A stretch of 64,000 bases of DNA. Source: Mesorhizobium denitrificans (GTDB lineage: Bacteria > Pseudomonadota > Alphaproteobacteria > Rhizobiales > Rhizobiaceae). Every line of letters begins with the position of its first letter. Positions within the stretch are counted from its first letter, which is position 1. The stretch lies in the NCBI RefSeq assembly GCF_003403035.1, contig NZ_QURN01000006.1:62001-126000 (forward strand). The letters run 5' to 3'. The notes under the pieces were generated by a model. It did no database searches. It saw nothing but the letters and a program-made list of their open reading frames with translations, and had not been told where the DNA came from. Positions 25,682-34,138 of the stretch are shown in pieces. A program made the translations under genes and the position numbers.

Positions 25682-26143
25682 CTATAGCTCCGCCGTTTTC
25701 AGCGCAGCGGCGCGTTTCACTGCGGCGCGAATGCGCGGATAGGTTCCGCATCGGCACAGATTACCGCCCATCGCATTGTCTATGTCTTCGTCAGTCGGTT
25801 CCGCAATCTCGTCCAGCAAAGCAACTGCGGTCATGATCTGCCCGGCCTGACAATAGCCGCATTGCGCAACCTGTTCTTCAAGCCAGGCTTGCTGAACCGG
25901 GTGCAGCTCGCCACCCTTCGAAAGCCCTTCGATTGTTGTGATTTCACCCTCTACGGCTCCCACCGGAAGCGAGCAGGAGCGCACCGGCACGCCGTCAATA
26001 TGAACCGTGCATGCACCGCAAGCGGCAATGCCGCAGCCGAATTTCGGACCCATGATACCGGCAATGTCACGCAGCGCCCAAAGCAGCGGCATATCGGGAT
26101 CGGCATCGATTTCGAGGGAATTGCCGTTTACATTGAGGCGCAT
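25682..26143 (-). CDS. iorA: 2Fe-2S subunit of the hydroxylase (IorA-like)
   Basis: 153 residues. Plant-type cluster Cys37, Cys42, Cys45 and Cys57 ([17 protein letters not shown] ... RSC) and the second cluster Cys95, Cys98, Cys130 and Cys132 ([20 protein letters not shown]) show the small subunit of xanthine-dehydrogenase-type enzymes. It has no signal, so it must travel with Tat-exported IorB. It passes electrons from the Mo centre to the cytochrome encoded two genes on. First gene of the iorAB-cyc operon; the promoter faces the TetR gene across a shared inverted repeat. Confidence 0.92.
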   Translation of the reverse strand: MRLNVNGNSLEIDADPDMPLLWALRDIAGIMGPKFGCGIAACGACTVHIDGVPVRSCSLPVGAVEGEITTIEGLSKGGELHPVQQAWLEEQVAQCGYCQAGQIMTAVALLDEIAEPTDEDIDNAMGGNLCRCGTYPRIRAAVKRAAALKTAEL

Positions 26144-26185
26144 GGGGATACCCTTTGTTCTCGTCCAGCGTCGTTATCTTAACAC

Positions 26186-26213
26186 ATTGACAATTTCCGT
26201 ATATTTTGTCAAT
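26186..26213. promoter_or_regulatory. TetR operator overlapping divergent promoters
   Basis: ATTGACAA (26186-26193) and TTGTCAAT (26206-26213) form a perfect 8-bp inverted repeat with a 12-bp spacer. Each arm holds a TTGACA -35 element, one per direction, so repressor binding would close both promoters. Placed between iorA and the tetR gene. Confidence 0.65.
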
Positions 26214-26248
26214 TAGCTTTGAAGCAAGAAGAAAAAGCATTCTGAATC

Positions 26249-26857
26249 ATGCCTTTCGAAATCGCACTGCCATCTGATGGTCCTGAAGACGCGAAGAAAA
26301 TTCGTGCGCTTCACGGCGCGATGACTGCGTTCTTTTCTTACGGTTATCAGCGCACTTCGATGGACGACATCGCCAAGGCTGCGGGCATGTCTCGTCCAGC
26401 ACTCTATCTGCTTTTCAAGAACAAGGCGGATATTTTTCAGGCCGGTGCGGAGCGCGTTTTCCAGCGCTCGGCCATGTGTCTTGAGGAGGTGCTGAACGGT
26501 CCGGGATCGTTTTCGGAGCGTCTTTTCCAATCTGTCGATCGTGGAATGATCGCCATGATGGCAAAAATGAACGCATCGCCACACGGCGCGGAATTGATCG
26601 ATATGAAAAACGATGTTGCTGGCGGGCTGATGCAGGCATGGCATGGCAAGTCAGTAGCGCTTTTCCAGAATGCCATTGAGGTCGAAACGAAAGCCTCCGG
26701 CGTCGATCTTGCGGCGCGCGGGTTAACCTCGCATGTGCTGGCCGAATTGCTTGTTGATGGTCTGGAAGGTGTCAAGCATCGCGTCGCCGATGTCGAAACC
26801 CAGCGTACAGCTTTACGCCAGCTTATTCGAGTTATTGAACTGGCATTGAAAAAATAG
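26249..26857 (+). CDS. TetR/AcrR-family repressor of the ior cluster
   Basis: 202 residues. Residues 17-65 are the TetR helix-turn-helix domain (AMTAFFSYGYQRTSMDDIAK, AAGMSRPALYLLFKNKADIF); the rest is the helical ligand domain. It is divergent from iorA, with the inverted repeat at 26186-26213 in the 105-bp gap, the standard layout for a local self-regulating repressor. The ligand is probably the substrate or inducer of the hydroxylase, or of the MFS pump that follows 81 bp downstream on the same strand. Family is clear, target inferred. Confidence 0.9.
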   Translation: MPFEIALPSDGPEDAKKIRALHGAMTAFFSYGYQRTSMDDIAKAAGMSRPALYLLFKNKADIFQAGAERVFQRSAMCLEEVLNGPGSFSERLFQSVDRGMIAMMAKMNASPHGAELIDMKNDVAGGLMQAWHGKSVALFQNAIEVETKASGVDLAARGLTSHVLAELLVDGLEGVKHRVADVETQRTALRQLIRVIELALKK

Positions 26858-26938
26858 CTTTGTAGTTTGACCATGCGGGCCGGTGCAGGGCATAAGAAAC
26901 AGCCCTGAGCCGAGGCAAAGCATGGTGATTTCCCGTCC

Positions 26939-28579
26939 ATGAACGAGCATATCCAGCAGCGCCCTTCTTCGCTTGCGCCGCTCTCGCATTCGACATTTCG
27001 CGCCGTGTGGTTGGCCAGTCTCGCGTCGAATTTCGGCGGCCTGATTCAGTCGGTTGGCTCTGCGTGGCTCATGACCGCCATCACGACCTCCGACGACATG
27101 GTGGCATTGGTGCAGGCGTCTACCACCCTGCCCATCATGCTCTTCTCATTGGCGTCTGGCGCGATTGCCGATAATTTCGACCGCAGGCGCGTCATTCTCA
27201 TTGCGCAAGGCTTCATGCTCGTTGTTTCAACTGCGCTGGCGGCCTTTGCGTGGTTCGGCCTCATCACCCCGTGGCTTTTGCTGGCCTTCACCTTTCTCAT
27301 TGGCTGTGGCACCGCTCTCAACAATCCGTCGTGGCAGGCGTCTGTCGGCGACATGGTTCCGCGCGATCATTTGCCCGCAGCCGTCGCGCTAAACAGTGTC
27401 GGCTTCAATCTCACTCGCAGCGTTGGCCCCGCAATCGGCGGTGCCATCGTTGCCGCCTTCGGCGCTGCTGCTGCCTTTATCGTCAATGCTTTCAGCTACA
27501 TCGCCTTGCTGATCGTCATCGCCCGCTGGCAGCCTAACATCGCGAAAAGCAGCCTGCCGCGCGAAACGATGGGCCGCGCCATGACCGCCGGTCTGCGCTA
27601 CGTCGGCATGTCTCCGCATATCGAAATCGTGCTGTTTCGCGCGCTCCTGTTCGGCTTTACGGCAATCGTCATTCTGGCGCTGCTGCCGCTCGTCGCGCGT
27701 GACCTGCTTGGTGGCGGCGCGCTCACCTATGGCATTTTGCTCGGTTGCTTTGGCATTGGTGCAGTTTGTGGCGCATTCATCGGGGGGCGCGCACGTCAAC
27801 GCATTTCCAACGAATGGATCGTGCGCCTTTCATTTGCGGGCTTCGCTTTGTGCGCCGTCATCTGCTCCTATGGCACTGCCATCTGGCAGACCGGGGCAGG
27901 GCTCTTGCTTGGCGGTGCCTGCTGGGTCATGGCGCTGTCGCTCTTCAATGTCACCGTCCAGCTTTCAACCCCGCGCTGGGTGGTTGGTCGCGCCCTTGCG
28001 CTCTACCAGACCGCCGTTTTTGGCGGCATGGCGCTTGGCTCCTGGATCTGGGGTATTGTCGCTGAATCCCAAGGCGTCGGCATTGCGCTCCTTTATGCCG
28101 CAGCCACCATGCTCATTGGCGTCGTCGCCGGATTGCGCTTTCCGATGCCTGCCCAGCAGGCGCTAAATCTCGATCCGCTCAATCGCTGGCAACAGCCCGA
28201 TGTCGCGTTGGACCTGCGCCCGCAGAGCGGCCCCATCTTCATCGTTATCGAATACATTATTCGCGAAACCGACTTGCCCGCGTTCATGGAGGCCATGTCA
28301 GAACGTCGCCGCATCCGCCTGCGTGACGGTGCTCGGCAATGGGAGTTGATGCGCGATCTGGAAAACCCCGAAATCTGGCGTGAAACCTACCACGCTCCGA
28401 CCTGGGTCGAGTATGTCCGCCACAACCAGCGCGCCACCCATGCCGATGCCGTGATCGGGGAGACGCTGCGCGCGCTTCATGCCGGTCCTGAGCTTCCAAA
28501 AGTGCAGCGCATGATCGTTCGACCGACCGACTGGACCGAGGCCCTTCAACAGGTCAAGCCGTCGATGGATATGCACTGA
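26939..28579 (+). CDS. MFS exporter (MFS_3) with C-terminal ABM-like domain
   Basis: 546 residues. Residues 1-405 hold 10-12 spans of the transmembrane secretion effector/EntS-like branch (SNFGGLIQSVGSAWLMTAIT, NNPSWQASVGDMVPRDHLPA, GFNLTRSVGPAIGGA). Residues about 430-540 are soluble, ferredoxin-like (IFIVIEYIIRETDLPAFMEA, then RDGARQWELMRDLENPEIWR), like antibiotic-biosynthesis-monooxygenase domains, facing the cytoplasm. Such fusions are known in PF05977 proteins. Substrate unknown. Follows tetR on the same strand and could be under the same control. Confidence 0.85.
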   Translation: MNEHIQQRPSSLAPLSHSTFRAVWLASLASNFGGLIQSVGSAWLMTAITTSDDMVALVQASTTLPIMLFSLASGAIADNFDRRRVILIAQGFMLVVSTALAAFAWFGLITPWLLLAFTFLIGCGTALNNPSWQASVGDMVPRDHLPAAVALNSVGFNLTRSVGPAIGGAIVAAFGAAAAFIVNAFSYIALLIVIARWQPNIAKSSLPRETMGRAMTAGLRYVGMSPHIEIVLFRALLFGFTAIVILALLPLVARDLLGGGALTYGILLGCFGIGAVCGAFIGGRARQRISNEWIVRLSFAGFALCAVICSYGTAIWQTGAGLLLGGACWVMALSLFNVTVQLSTPRWVVGRALALYQTAVFGGMALGSWIWGIVAESQGVGIALLYAAATMLIGVVAGLRFPMPAQQALNLDPLNRWQQPDVALDLRPQSGPIFIVIEYIIRETDLPAFMEAMSERRRIRLRDGARQWELMRDLENPEIWRETYHAPTWVEYVRHNQRATHADAVIGETLRALHAGPELPKVQRMIVRPTDWTEALQQVKPSMDMH

Positions 28580-28607
28580 AAAAGCCGCTCTATTCGCCGC
28601 AAAATGC

Positions 28608-28651
28608 GATTATACGGGCGTATTTTTCCGATTATACGGCCGTATTTTTCC
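28608..28651. repeat. Two 22-bp tandem repeats with inner palindrome
   Basis: GATTATACGGGCGTATTTTTCC (as 10+12 bases) is repeated directly with one base changed. Each copy centres on ATACGGSCGTAT; in the second copy it is a perfect 12-bp palindrome. It lies between two convergent genes (MFS and rpmF), so a promoter role is unlikely; it may be a protein-binding site or add to termination. Confidence 0.6.
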
Positions 28652-28663
28652 ACTTTCAGACAA

Positions 28664-28689
28664 AAATAGCCCGCAAAAGCGGGCTATTT
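28664..28689. terminator. Bidirectional terminator of rpmF and the MFS gene
   Basis: Perfect 11-bp stem AAATAGCCCGC/GCGGGCTATTT with AAAA loop, A-run on one side giving TTTTT on the minus strand. It lies 27 bp past the rpmF stop. Confidence 0.88.
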
Positions 28690-28715
28690 CAAAAGGAATT
28701 CGGCGATTTTGTCGC

Positions 28716-28898
28716 TTAGTTGCCCTTGGGCTCAAGCACCTGACGGCCACGATACATGCCGGTTTTCAGGTCGATGTGATGCGGGCGACGCATCTCACCC
28801 GAGTTCTTGTCCTCAACATAGGCCGGGGCCTTGAGGGCGTCTGCCGAGCGGCGCATGCCGCGCTTTGCCGGCGAGGTTTTCTTTTTAGGGACTGCCAT
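28716..28898 (-). CDS. rpmF: 50S ribosomal protein L32
   Basis: 60 residues from ATG 28898 ([20 protein letters not shown] follows); four extra codons upstream are not conserved in the family. Basic, typical L32 with the C-terminal [16 protein letters not shown]. This is the zinc-free form without the Cys4 knuckle, as usual in alphaproteobacteria. Binds 23S rRNA near the peptidyl-transferase region. Single gene, followed by a strong terminator. Upstream lies the end of mtgA on the same strand. Confidence 0.95.
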   Translation of the reverse strand: MAVPKKKTSPAKRGMRRSADALKAPAYVEDKNSGEMRRPHHIDLKTGMYRGRQVLEPKGN

Positions 28899-29038
28899 TT
28901 TATGCTCCACTCAATTCGTCAAAGCCCCGCCAGCCCTTACAGAGCCGATCTCAAGGCTGAAATCCGGGAAATCGGGCGTGCCTATACAACGCCTGTGGGC
29001 TTTTGACCAGCACTTGGCCCAAATATTTTGCGCAATCC

Positions 29039-29821
29039 CTATTCTACACAGTCAACATAGCCCCCGGCGCGGCTTGCGCGGCGCTCGATGACGCGGGCGA
29101 TAGCTCTCATGCCGGGCTTAGCCTTGGCCGGATTGCGGGTAATAGGGTTGGGAAGTGCTGAAGTTAACAGTGCTGCTTGCCGTGCCGACAAGTCTTTTGC
29201 CGATACCCCGAAATAATACTGAGATGCGGCTTCGATGCCGTAAATATTCGGACCCCATTCTGCGATGTTAAGATAGATTTCCAGAATGCGATATTTCGGC
29301 AATACAAGGTCGAAGTAGATTGCGAGCGGCAACTCCATTGCCTTGCGGAGGAAGGACCGCCCATTCCATAAGTACAGGTTCTTCACGGTCTGCATCGGGA
29401 TCGTGGACGCGCCGCGTGTTGGGCGTCCCGCAAAGAGGTCTTCAACTTCGCCCTTCAGTTCACCCAGATCAACACCAAAATGCGAGCAGAACTGCCCGTC
29501 CTCGGACATGATGACCGACCGGCGCATGACAGGCGCGACATCCTCAAGGGCAACCCATTGGCGGTCATACCCTTGAAATGTAACGAGATCTCGAAGCATC
29601 AGGGTTGATACCGGATGCACGAATGACGGGAAGTAGAGGATCGTCAGAACGACAGGAATGAGCGCAACAACAATCGCCGCCTTTACAAGACGACGAAGCC
29701 ACAAACGCGTGCGGCTGGTTCCAAGCAGCTTCCGAATCGACGCCATATCCGGCTTTCCCGGATCGGGCTCCGCACTAGGCTCCGTCGTTCCGGCAATCCC
29801 TGTCTCCATTCTCACTCGCAT
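29039..29821 (-). CDS. mtgA: Monofunctional peptidoglycan glycosyltransferase
   Basis: 260 residues from ATG 29821; ATG 29809 is also possible, while the longer open frame would run into ispA. One membrane anchor at about 38-60 ([20 protein letters not shown]), then the GT51 domain: [17 protein letters not shown] with catalytic Glu, [20 protein letters not shown] and a second conserved [20 protein letters not shown] block. It polymerises lipid II into glycan strands on the periplasmic face. No transpeptidase domain. Divergent from ispA. Confidence 0.93.
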   Translation of the reverse strand: MRVRMETGIAGTTEPSAEPDPGKPDMASIRKLLGTSRTRLWLRRLVKAAIVVALIPVVLTILYFPSFVHPVSTLMLRDLVTFQGYDRQWVALEDVAPVMRRSVIMSEDGQFCSHFGVDLGELKGEVEDLFAGRPTRGASTIPMQTVKNLYLWNGRSFLRKAMELPLAIYFDLVLPKYRILEIYLNIAEWGPNIYGIEAASQYYFGVSAKDLSARQAALLTSALPNPITRNPAKAKPGMRAIARVIERRASRAGGYVDCVE

Positions 29822-29893
29822 AGCGGTGCGAAGCGAATAGTGCAACGGATTCGGCGCTTGACCCGCCAAGCCTTTGCCGTAAACGGTTCCGCC

Positions 29894-30811
29894 ATGTTGC
29901 AGATAACACAATCAGATTTCGAAACTGCGCTTCGGCGTTGCGCGCGCGAGGTTGAGGCCGAGCTCGACGCGATCCTGACCGCGATCCCGCAATCGGGTGA
30001 AATCGAGCGTCCTGAAAAGCTGCTCGCGGCTATGCGTCACGGTGTTCTGAATGGTGGCAAGAGGCTGCGGCCCTTTCTGGTGTTGGAAAGCTCAGCGCTT
30101 TTTGGCGCGAAGCGCGGTGCTGCGCTTCGTGTGGCGGCGGCGCTGGAATGCATCCATTGCTATTCGCTGGTGCATGATGATCTGCCGGCAATGGACGATG
30201 ATGATTTGAGACGTGGGCAACCGACCGTCCACAAAGCGTTTGACGAGGCGACGGCCATTTTGGCGGGCGATTCCCTGCTGACCCTGGCGTTCGATATTAT
30301 CGCGGATCCGGCTACGGAACTTCCTGAGGATGCCCGGCTGAAACTGATATTGGCGCTTTCGCGTGCCGCCGGTATTGGCGGCATGGCTGGCGGGCAGGCA
30401 CTTGACCTCGCGGCGGAACAGGATGCGCCCGACGAGGCGGGCATCATTCGACTGCAAGCGATGAAAACTGGCGCGTTGATCCGGTTCGGGTGTGAGGCTG
30501 GTGCAATTGCAGGCAAGGCGAGCAATGCCGACCGCGAGCGCATGGCCGAGTTCGGATCGGCGATTGGGCTGGCTTTCCAGCTTGCCGACGATCTGCTCGA
30601 TCTCACTTCAGATGCGCAGACAATGGGCAAGGCCACCGGCAAAGACCAGCAGGCCGGTAAGGCGACCCTTGCGTCGTTGCACGGGTCGGATTGGGCGCGC
30701 GCACAACTGCGCGGTTTGGTGAAACAGGCGGAAGATTTGCTCGCGCCTTATGGCGAGGCGGGAAATCTGCTCCGAGCCGCGGCCCGGTTTGTGGCTGAAC
30801 GCAGTAGCTGA
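29894..30811 (+). CDS. ispA: Farnesyl diphosphate synthase (polyprenyl synthetase)
   Basis: 305 residues from ATG 29894; the upstream 18 codons overlap the mtgA promoter region and are not family-like. First Asp-rich motif [14 protein letters not shown], with aromatic residues (HCYSLVHDD) before it that suit a short C15 product, and second motif [18 protein letters not shown] near residue 55 binds diphosphate. Condenses IPP with DMAPP/GPP in isoprenoid synthesis in the cytosol. No dxs follows here. Together with ispG at 31.7 kb two steps of the non-mevalonate isoprenoid route lie close by. Confidence 0.93.
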   Translation: MLQITQSDFETALRRCAREVEAELDAILTAIPQSGEIERPEKLLAAMRHGVLNGGKRLRPFLVLESSALFGAKRGAALRVAAALECIHCYSLVHDDLPAMDDDDLRRGQPTVHKAFDEATAILAGDSLLTLAFDIIADPATELPEDARLKLILALSRAAGIGGMAGGQALDLAAEQDAPDEAGIIRLQAMKTGALIRFGCEAGAIAGKASNADRERMAEFGSAIGLAFQLADDLLDLTSDAQTMGKATGKDQQAGKATLASLHGSDWARAQLRGLVKQAEDLLAPYGEAGNLLRAAARFVAERSS

Positions 30812-30871
30812 TTACCCCTCATCCGCTTCGCGGGCCACTCCTCACCCCACAAGGGGTATTGAACGCAGCAG

Positions 30872-31732
30872 CTAGCGATTGCGCATGACGATGCAGGAAC
30901 CGCCAGCGCCTTGGAGTTGCTGGCAGATGATGTTGGCGTTGGCGCGGTTCTCGACACCGATACGAACTGCATAAATTCCGCGCCGCCCGATTGGTGTACG
31001 AACACGGCTCACGACCGGCTCGTACTCCTTGAGCAACGCAGGTAAGCGGCCGCGAACGCGCTGCCATTGCTTTATTGCGGCTGAACGGCGGAAGTTGCCC
31101 GCGACCTGAACACCCCAAGGCTTCGTGTGGATTGTAGCCATTGCGATGGTGGTCGTACGCACAATCGGCAGGCGGCGGCACGCCTCGGCAAAACTGTGCT
31201 TTTCTTCCAGCGGCCGGTTCGTGCCGGTATAGGCGGCGTTCGAGAAATTGTCCGCTGGCTCGCCCATAATGTCGAGCACATAGTCTTCCGTTTCGAGCGG
31301 CAGGAAACCGCCGGATGATAGCCATCGTGCCACGCGATTTTCGCCCGAATTGTAGGCGGCTGCAGCAAGACCGAGATTGCCGAAACTGCGCTTCATCTCT
31401 CCCAGATATTTGGCTGAAGCGGCGATTGCCTTGGGCACGTCGAACGGATCATCGAGGCCGCGCATCTTTGCTGTGCCGGGCATGAATTGGGCGATGCCCT
31501 CTGCTCCAACAGGGCTGACCGCATTGGCATCGAAGCGGCTTTCCTTCCAGATGAGTCGGGCAAAAAACTCGCGCGGAATGTCGTTCAGAACCGCGTGCGT
31601 TTCGATGAGCCTGCAGATGCGATGTACGGGATCAGGACCACCAACGCGGTCATCACGATCCGCGCCGAAAGCATCGGCTTGCGGCATAGAGAGAGTGATG
31701 ATGGCAGCCAGAACGCTTCGCAATGCAGCCAT
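30872..31732 (-). CDS. Lytic transglycosylase (SLT family)
   Basis: 286 residues from ATG 31732, chosen over a TTG at 31756 that would overlap ispG. Signal peptide 1-22 (MAALRSVLAAIITLSMPQADA). Residues about 40-150 are the SLT lysozyme-like domain: IWKESRFDANAVSPVGAEGI with catalytic Glu, AQFMPGTA, LAAAAYNSGENRV. The C-terminal 70 residues (IYAVRIGVENRANANIICQQ) look like a SPOR-type peptidoglycan-binding end. Cleaves glycan strands to anhydro-muropeptides in the periplasm. Directly behind ispG on the same strand with a 10-bp gap. Confidence 0.9.
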   Translation of the reverse strand: MAALRSVLAAIITLSMPQADAFGADRDDRVGGPDPVHRICRLIETHAVLNDIPREFFARLIWKESRFDANAVSPVGAEGIAQFMPGTAKMRGLDDPFDVPKAIAASAKYLGEMKRSFGNLGLAAAAYNSGENRVARWLSSGGFLPLETEDYVLDIMGEPADNFSNAAYTGTNRPLEEKHSFAEACRRLPIVRTTTIAMATIHTKPWGVQVAGNFRRSAAIKQWQRVRGRLPALLKEYEPVVSRVRTPIGRRGIYAVRIGVENRANANIICQQLQGAGGSCIVMRNR

Positions 31733-31742
31733 TGCGCCGCGT

Positions 31743-32993
31743 CTATTCTGCGGCAACGCGCCCGCGTCCGTAGCGCCGCTCTATATAGTCCGCCACCATG
31801 CGTTCGAAGTCGCGCGCAATGTCCGGTCCGCGCAAGGTGGCGGCCTTCTGACCATCGATATAAACGGGGGCAGTAGGCGTCTCGCCAGTGCCTGGCAACG
31901 AAATTCCGATGTCGGCATGCTTGGATTCGCCGGGGCCGTTGACGATGCAACCCATGACGGCGACCTTCAACTCTTCGACGCCTGGATAGCGCTCGCGCCA
32001 GACCGGCATGTTGCGGCGAATGTCTTCCTGAATGTTTTGCGCAAGTTCCTGAAAAACCGTCGATGTGGTGCGACCGCAGCCGGGGCAGGCGGCGACAATC
32101 GGGATGAATTGGCGGAAGCCCATGGTTTGCAGAAGTTCCTGCGAAACCTGCACCTCGCGCGTGCGGTCGCCATTTGGCTCAGGCGTCAACGAAATGCGGA
32201 TCGTGTCGCCAATACCTTGCTGGAGCAGGATTCCCATCGCAGCCGACGAGGCAACGATGCCCTTGGTACCCATGCCTGCTTCCGTGAGGCCAAGATGCAA
32301 GGCGTGATCCGAACGGCCTGCAAGCTCGGTATAGACGGCGATGAGATCCTGAACCTGACTAACCTTCGCCGACAGAATGATCTTGTCGCGACCGAGGCCG
32401 ATTTCCTCTGCTGCGTGCGCGGAAAGCAGGGCGGATTGCACGATTGCCTCGCGGGTGACCTGCTGGGCGGTCAGCGGTGAGCCATTCTCGTTGTTCTCAT
32501 CCATCAGACGCGTGAGAAGCTCCTGATCGAGCGAACCCCAATTCACGCCGATGCGCACCGGCTTGTTGTAGCGGATCGCCATTTCGACGATTTCCGCAAA
32601 TTGCCGGTCCTTCTTGTCCTTGAAGCCGACATTGCCCGGATTGATGCGGTATTTGGCGAGCGCCTCCGCGCAGGCCGGATGATCGGCCAGCAGCTTGTGG
32701 CCGATATAATGGAAGTCGCCGACCAGCGGAACATTGACGTTCAGGCGGTCCAGCCGTTCGCGAATCGCGGGAACCGCCGCAGCGCTCTCGTCGCGATCGA
32801 CTGTAATGCGGACGAGTTCGGAGCCCGCGCGATGCAGCGCGGCAACCTGCGCGACGGTCTGGTCAATGTCAGCAGTGTCCGTATTGGTCATCGACTGCAC
32901 AACGACCGGGGCCGAACCGCCGACCATCACGCCGCCGACATCGACGCCGACAGATTTGCGGCGCGGGAAAGGTGAAGAAAAATATCCGGACAT
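31743..32993 (-). CDS. ispG: 4-hydroxy-3-methylbut-2-enyl diphosphate synthase
   Basis: 416 residues. N-terminal TIM-barrel part ([32 protein letters not shown]-like [12 protein letters not shown]) and C-terminal 4Fe-4S part with [15 protein letters not shown] and a third Cys in [11 protein letters not shown], followed by the Glu ligand region. Converts MEcPP to HMBPP in the non-mevalonate isoprenoid pathway. First of a two-gene unit with the lytic transglycosylase. Confidence 0.96.
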   Translation of the reverse strand: MSGYFSSPFPRRKSVGVDVGGVMVGGSAPVVVQSMTNTDTADIDQTVAQVAALHRAGSELVRITVDRDESAAAVPAIRERLDRLNVNVPLVGDFHYIGHKLLADHPACAEALAKYRINPGNVGFKDKKDRQFAEIVEMAIRYNKPVRIGVNWGSLDQELLTRLMDENNENGSPLTAQQVTREAIVQSALLSAHAAEEIGLGRDKIILSAKVSQVQDLIAVYTELAGRSDHALHLGLTEAGMGTKGIVASSAAMGILLQQGIGDTIRISLTPEPNGDRTREVQVSQELLQTMGFRQFIPIVAACPGCGRTTSTVFQELAQNIQEDIRRNMPVWRERYPGVEELKVAVMGCIVNGPGESKHADIGISLPGTGETPTAPVYIDGQKAATLRGPDIARDFERMVADYIERRYGRGRVAAE

Positions 32994-33097
32994 GAGCCGG
33001 TTTGCTCCGTTGCGGAATTCGCAGATCAGGTGGCGGATGCAGTGACAGATGTCAATGGATCAAATCTAATGTGATGGTTCGGGCCGATAAATGCAAA

Positions 33098-33115
33098 GCC
33101 CCGCCGAAGCGGGGC
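33098..33115 (-). terminator. GC hairpin between ispG and phaR
   Basis: Perfect 7-bp stem GCCCCGC/GCGGGGC with CGAA (TTCG on the minus strand) tetraloop, then TTT on the minus strand. It lies 139 bp past the phaR stop and could end that transcript. Confidence 0.6.
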
Positions 33116-33253
33116 CAAGGACAGCGACAATATCCAGGCTATTCAAAACTTGTCATCGTTTGGCGAATAGCCTTTCTGGCGGGCCACGTCTTAAAGCCCG
33201 ATAACCGGGATACCCGCTTTCGCAAAAATCTGTACGCCCGATGGCATAATCGA

Positions 33254-33862
33254 TCAAGAAAGCGAATCTATTTTCCGCTGCATGGCGGCGATCTGCTCTT
33301 TCAGTTCCTTTAGGTCGTCCGGCTTTTCAGGAGCGCTTTTTTTTTCCGGCTCATCAGACGGCGGCGTTGTGCCGGCGCCTGAAGGAAAGGGCGTAAACAT
33401 GCGCATGGCGTTTTGGAAAAGCTCGACATTGCGGCGAGTCTGCTCTTCGAGAGCCTTCATTGAAGTCGGCAAATTTTCCATCATGCCGAGCGGCGTTTTG
33501 CCGAAACTCGCCTTCATCTGCTCGCGAAAGCGTTCCTGCTCCTTGGCAAACGCGACCATGGATTGTTCGAGAAAGGTCGGCACGACCATCTGCATCTGGT
33601 CGCCGTAAAAGGCGATGAGCTGGCGCAGGAAAGGAATAGGCAGCATGTTCTGCCCATCTTTGTTTTCAAGCTCGAAAATGATCTGCGTGAGTACCGGGTG
33701 AGTGATGTCCTCACCAGTCTTGGCATCATGAACCACGAATTCCTCATCTCGCTTTACCATTTCCGCGAGGTCTTCGAGCGTCACGTAGGTGCTGGTTCCG
33801 GTATTGTAGAGACGGCGGTTGGCGTATTTTTTGATCACCACCGGTTCGTCTTTTGCTGCCAT
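33254..33862 (-). CDS. phaR: Polyhydroxyalkanoate synthesis repressor PhaR
   Basis: 202 residues from ATG 33862 (GGGAGG about 7 bp upstream); the open frame beyond has no family match. Residues 8-70 are the PHB/PHA accumulation regulator DNA-binding domain (VVIKKYANRRLYNTGTSTYV, TLEDLAEMVKRDEEFVV), followed by two PHB_acc segments (about 75-150) and a charged, coiled C-terminus. Senses PHB granules and represses phasin and carbon-flux genes. Divergent from phaA-phaB. A TGTGCAG-N8-CTGCACA repeat in the gap is a likely self-operator. A like site lies upstream of pyc. Confidence 0.95.
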   Translation of the reverse strand: MAAKDEPVVIKKYANRRLYNTGTSTYVTLEDLAEMVKRDEEFVVHDAKTGEDITHPVLTQIIFELENKDGQNMLPIPFLRQLIAFYGDQMQMVVPTFLEQSMVAFAKEQERFREQMKASFGKTPLGMMENLPTSMKALEEQTRRNVELFQNAMRMFTPFPSGAGTTPPSDEPEKKSAPEKPDDLKELKEQIAAMQRKIDSLS

Positions 33863-33944
33863 TATCTGCCTCCCGAGCCGGTTGGTACCAATTATGGCTC
33901 TTCTACGGCAAGATATGCGGAAATCCGCCACGAATCCAAGCATT

Positions 33945-33967
33945 TTGTGCAGTGCGAAACCTGCACA
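33945..33967. promoter_or_regulatory. Candidate PhaR operator in the phaR-phaA gap
   Basis: TGTGCAG (33946-33952) and CTGCACA (33961-33967) form a 7-bp inverted repeat; it includes TTGTGCAGTGCGAAAC, almost identical to the site before pyc. It lies 83 bp upstream of phaR and about 170 bp before phaA, fitting control of both directions. Confidence 0.5.
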
Positions 33968-34138
33968 TGAAATTGCCGGCTTACGATTGCCCGTTTCATT
34001 GGCCCTCAGGTGCGTTGCAGGGCACATTTCGGTTTGACTTGCCGGGCAGAAAGTGAAGAAATTCAAATTCCATTATTGCTTCACAGACTCTCCTGAGCCA
34101 CGCCCCTTTCCTGCTCAGATTTTTTCGGAGGAATTAAA

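Noticed and set aside
33002-33313. Small gene between ispG and phaR
   Set aside because: Runs through a GC hairpin and into the phaR end on the other strand; no start signal or family.
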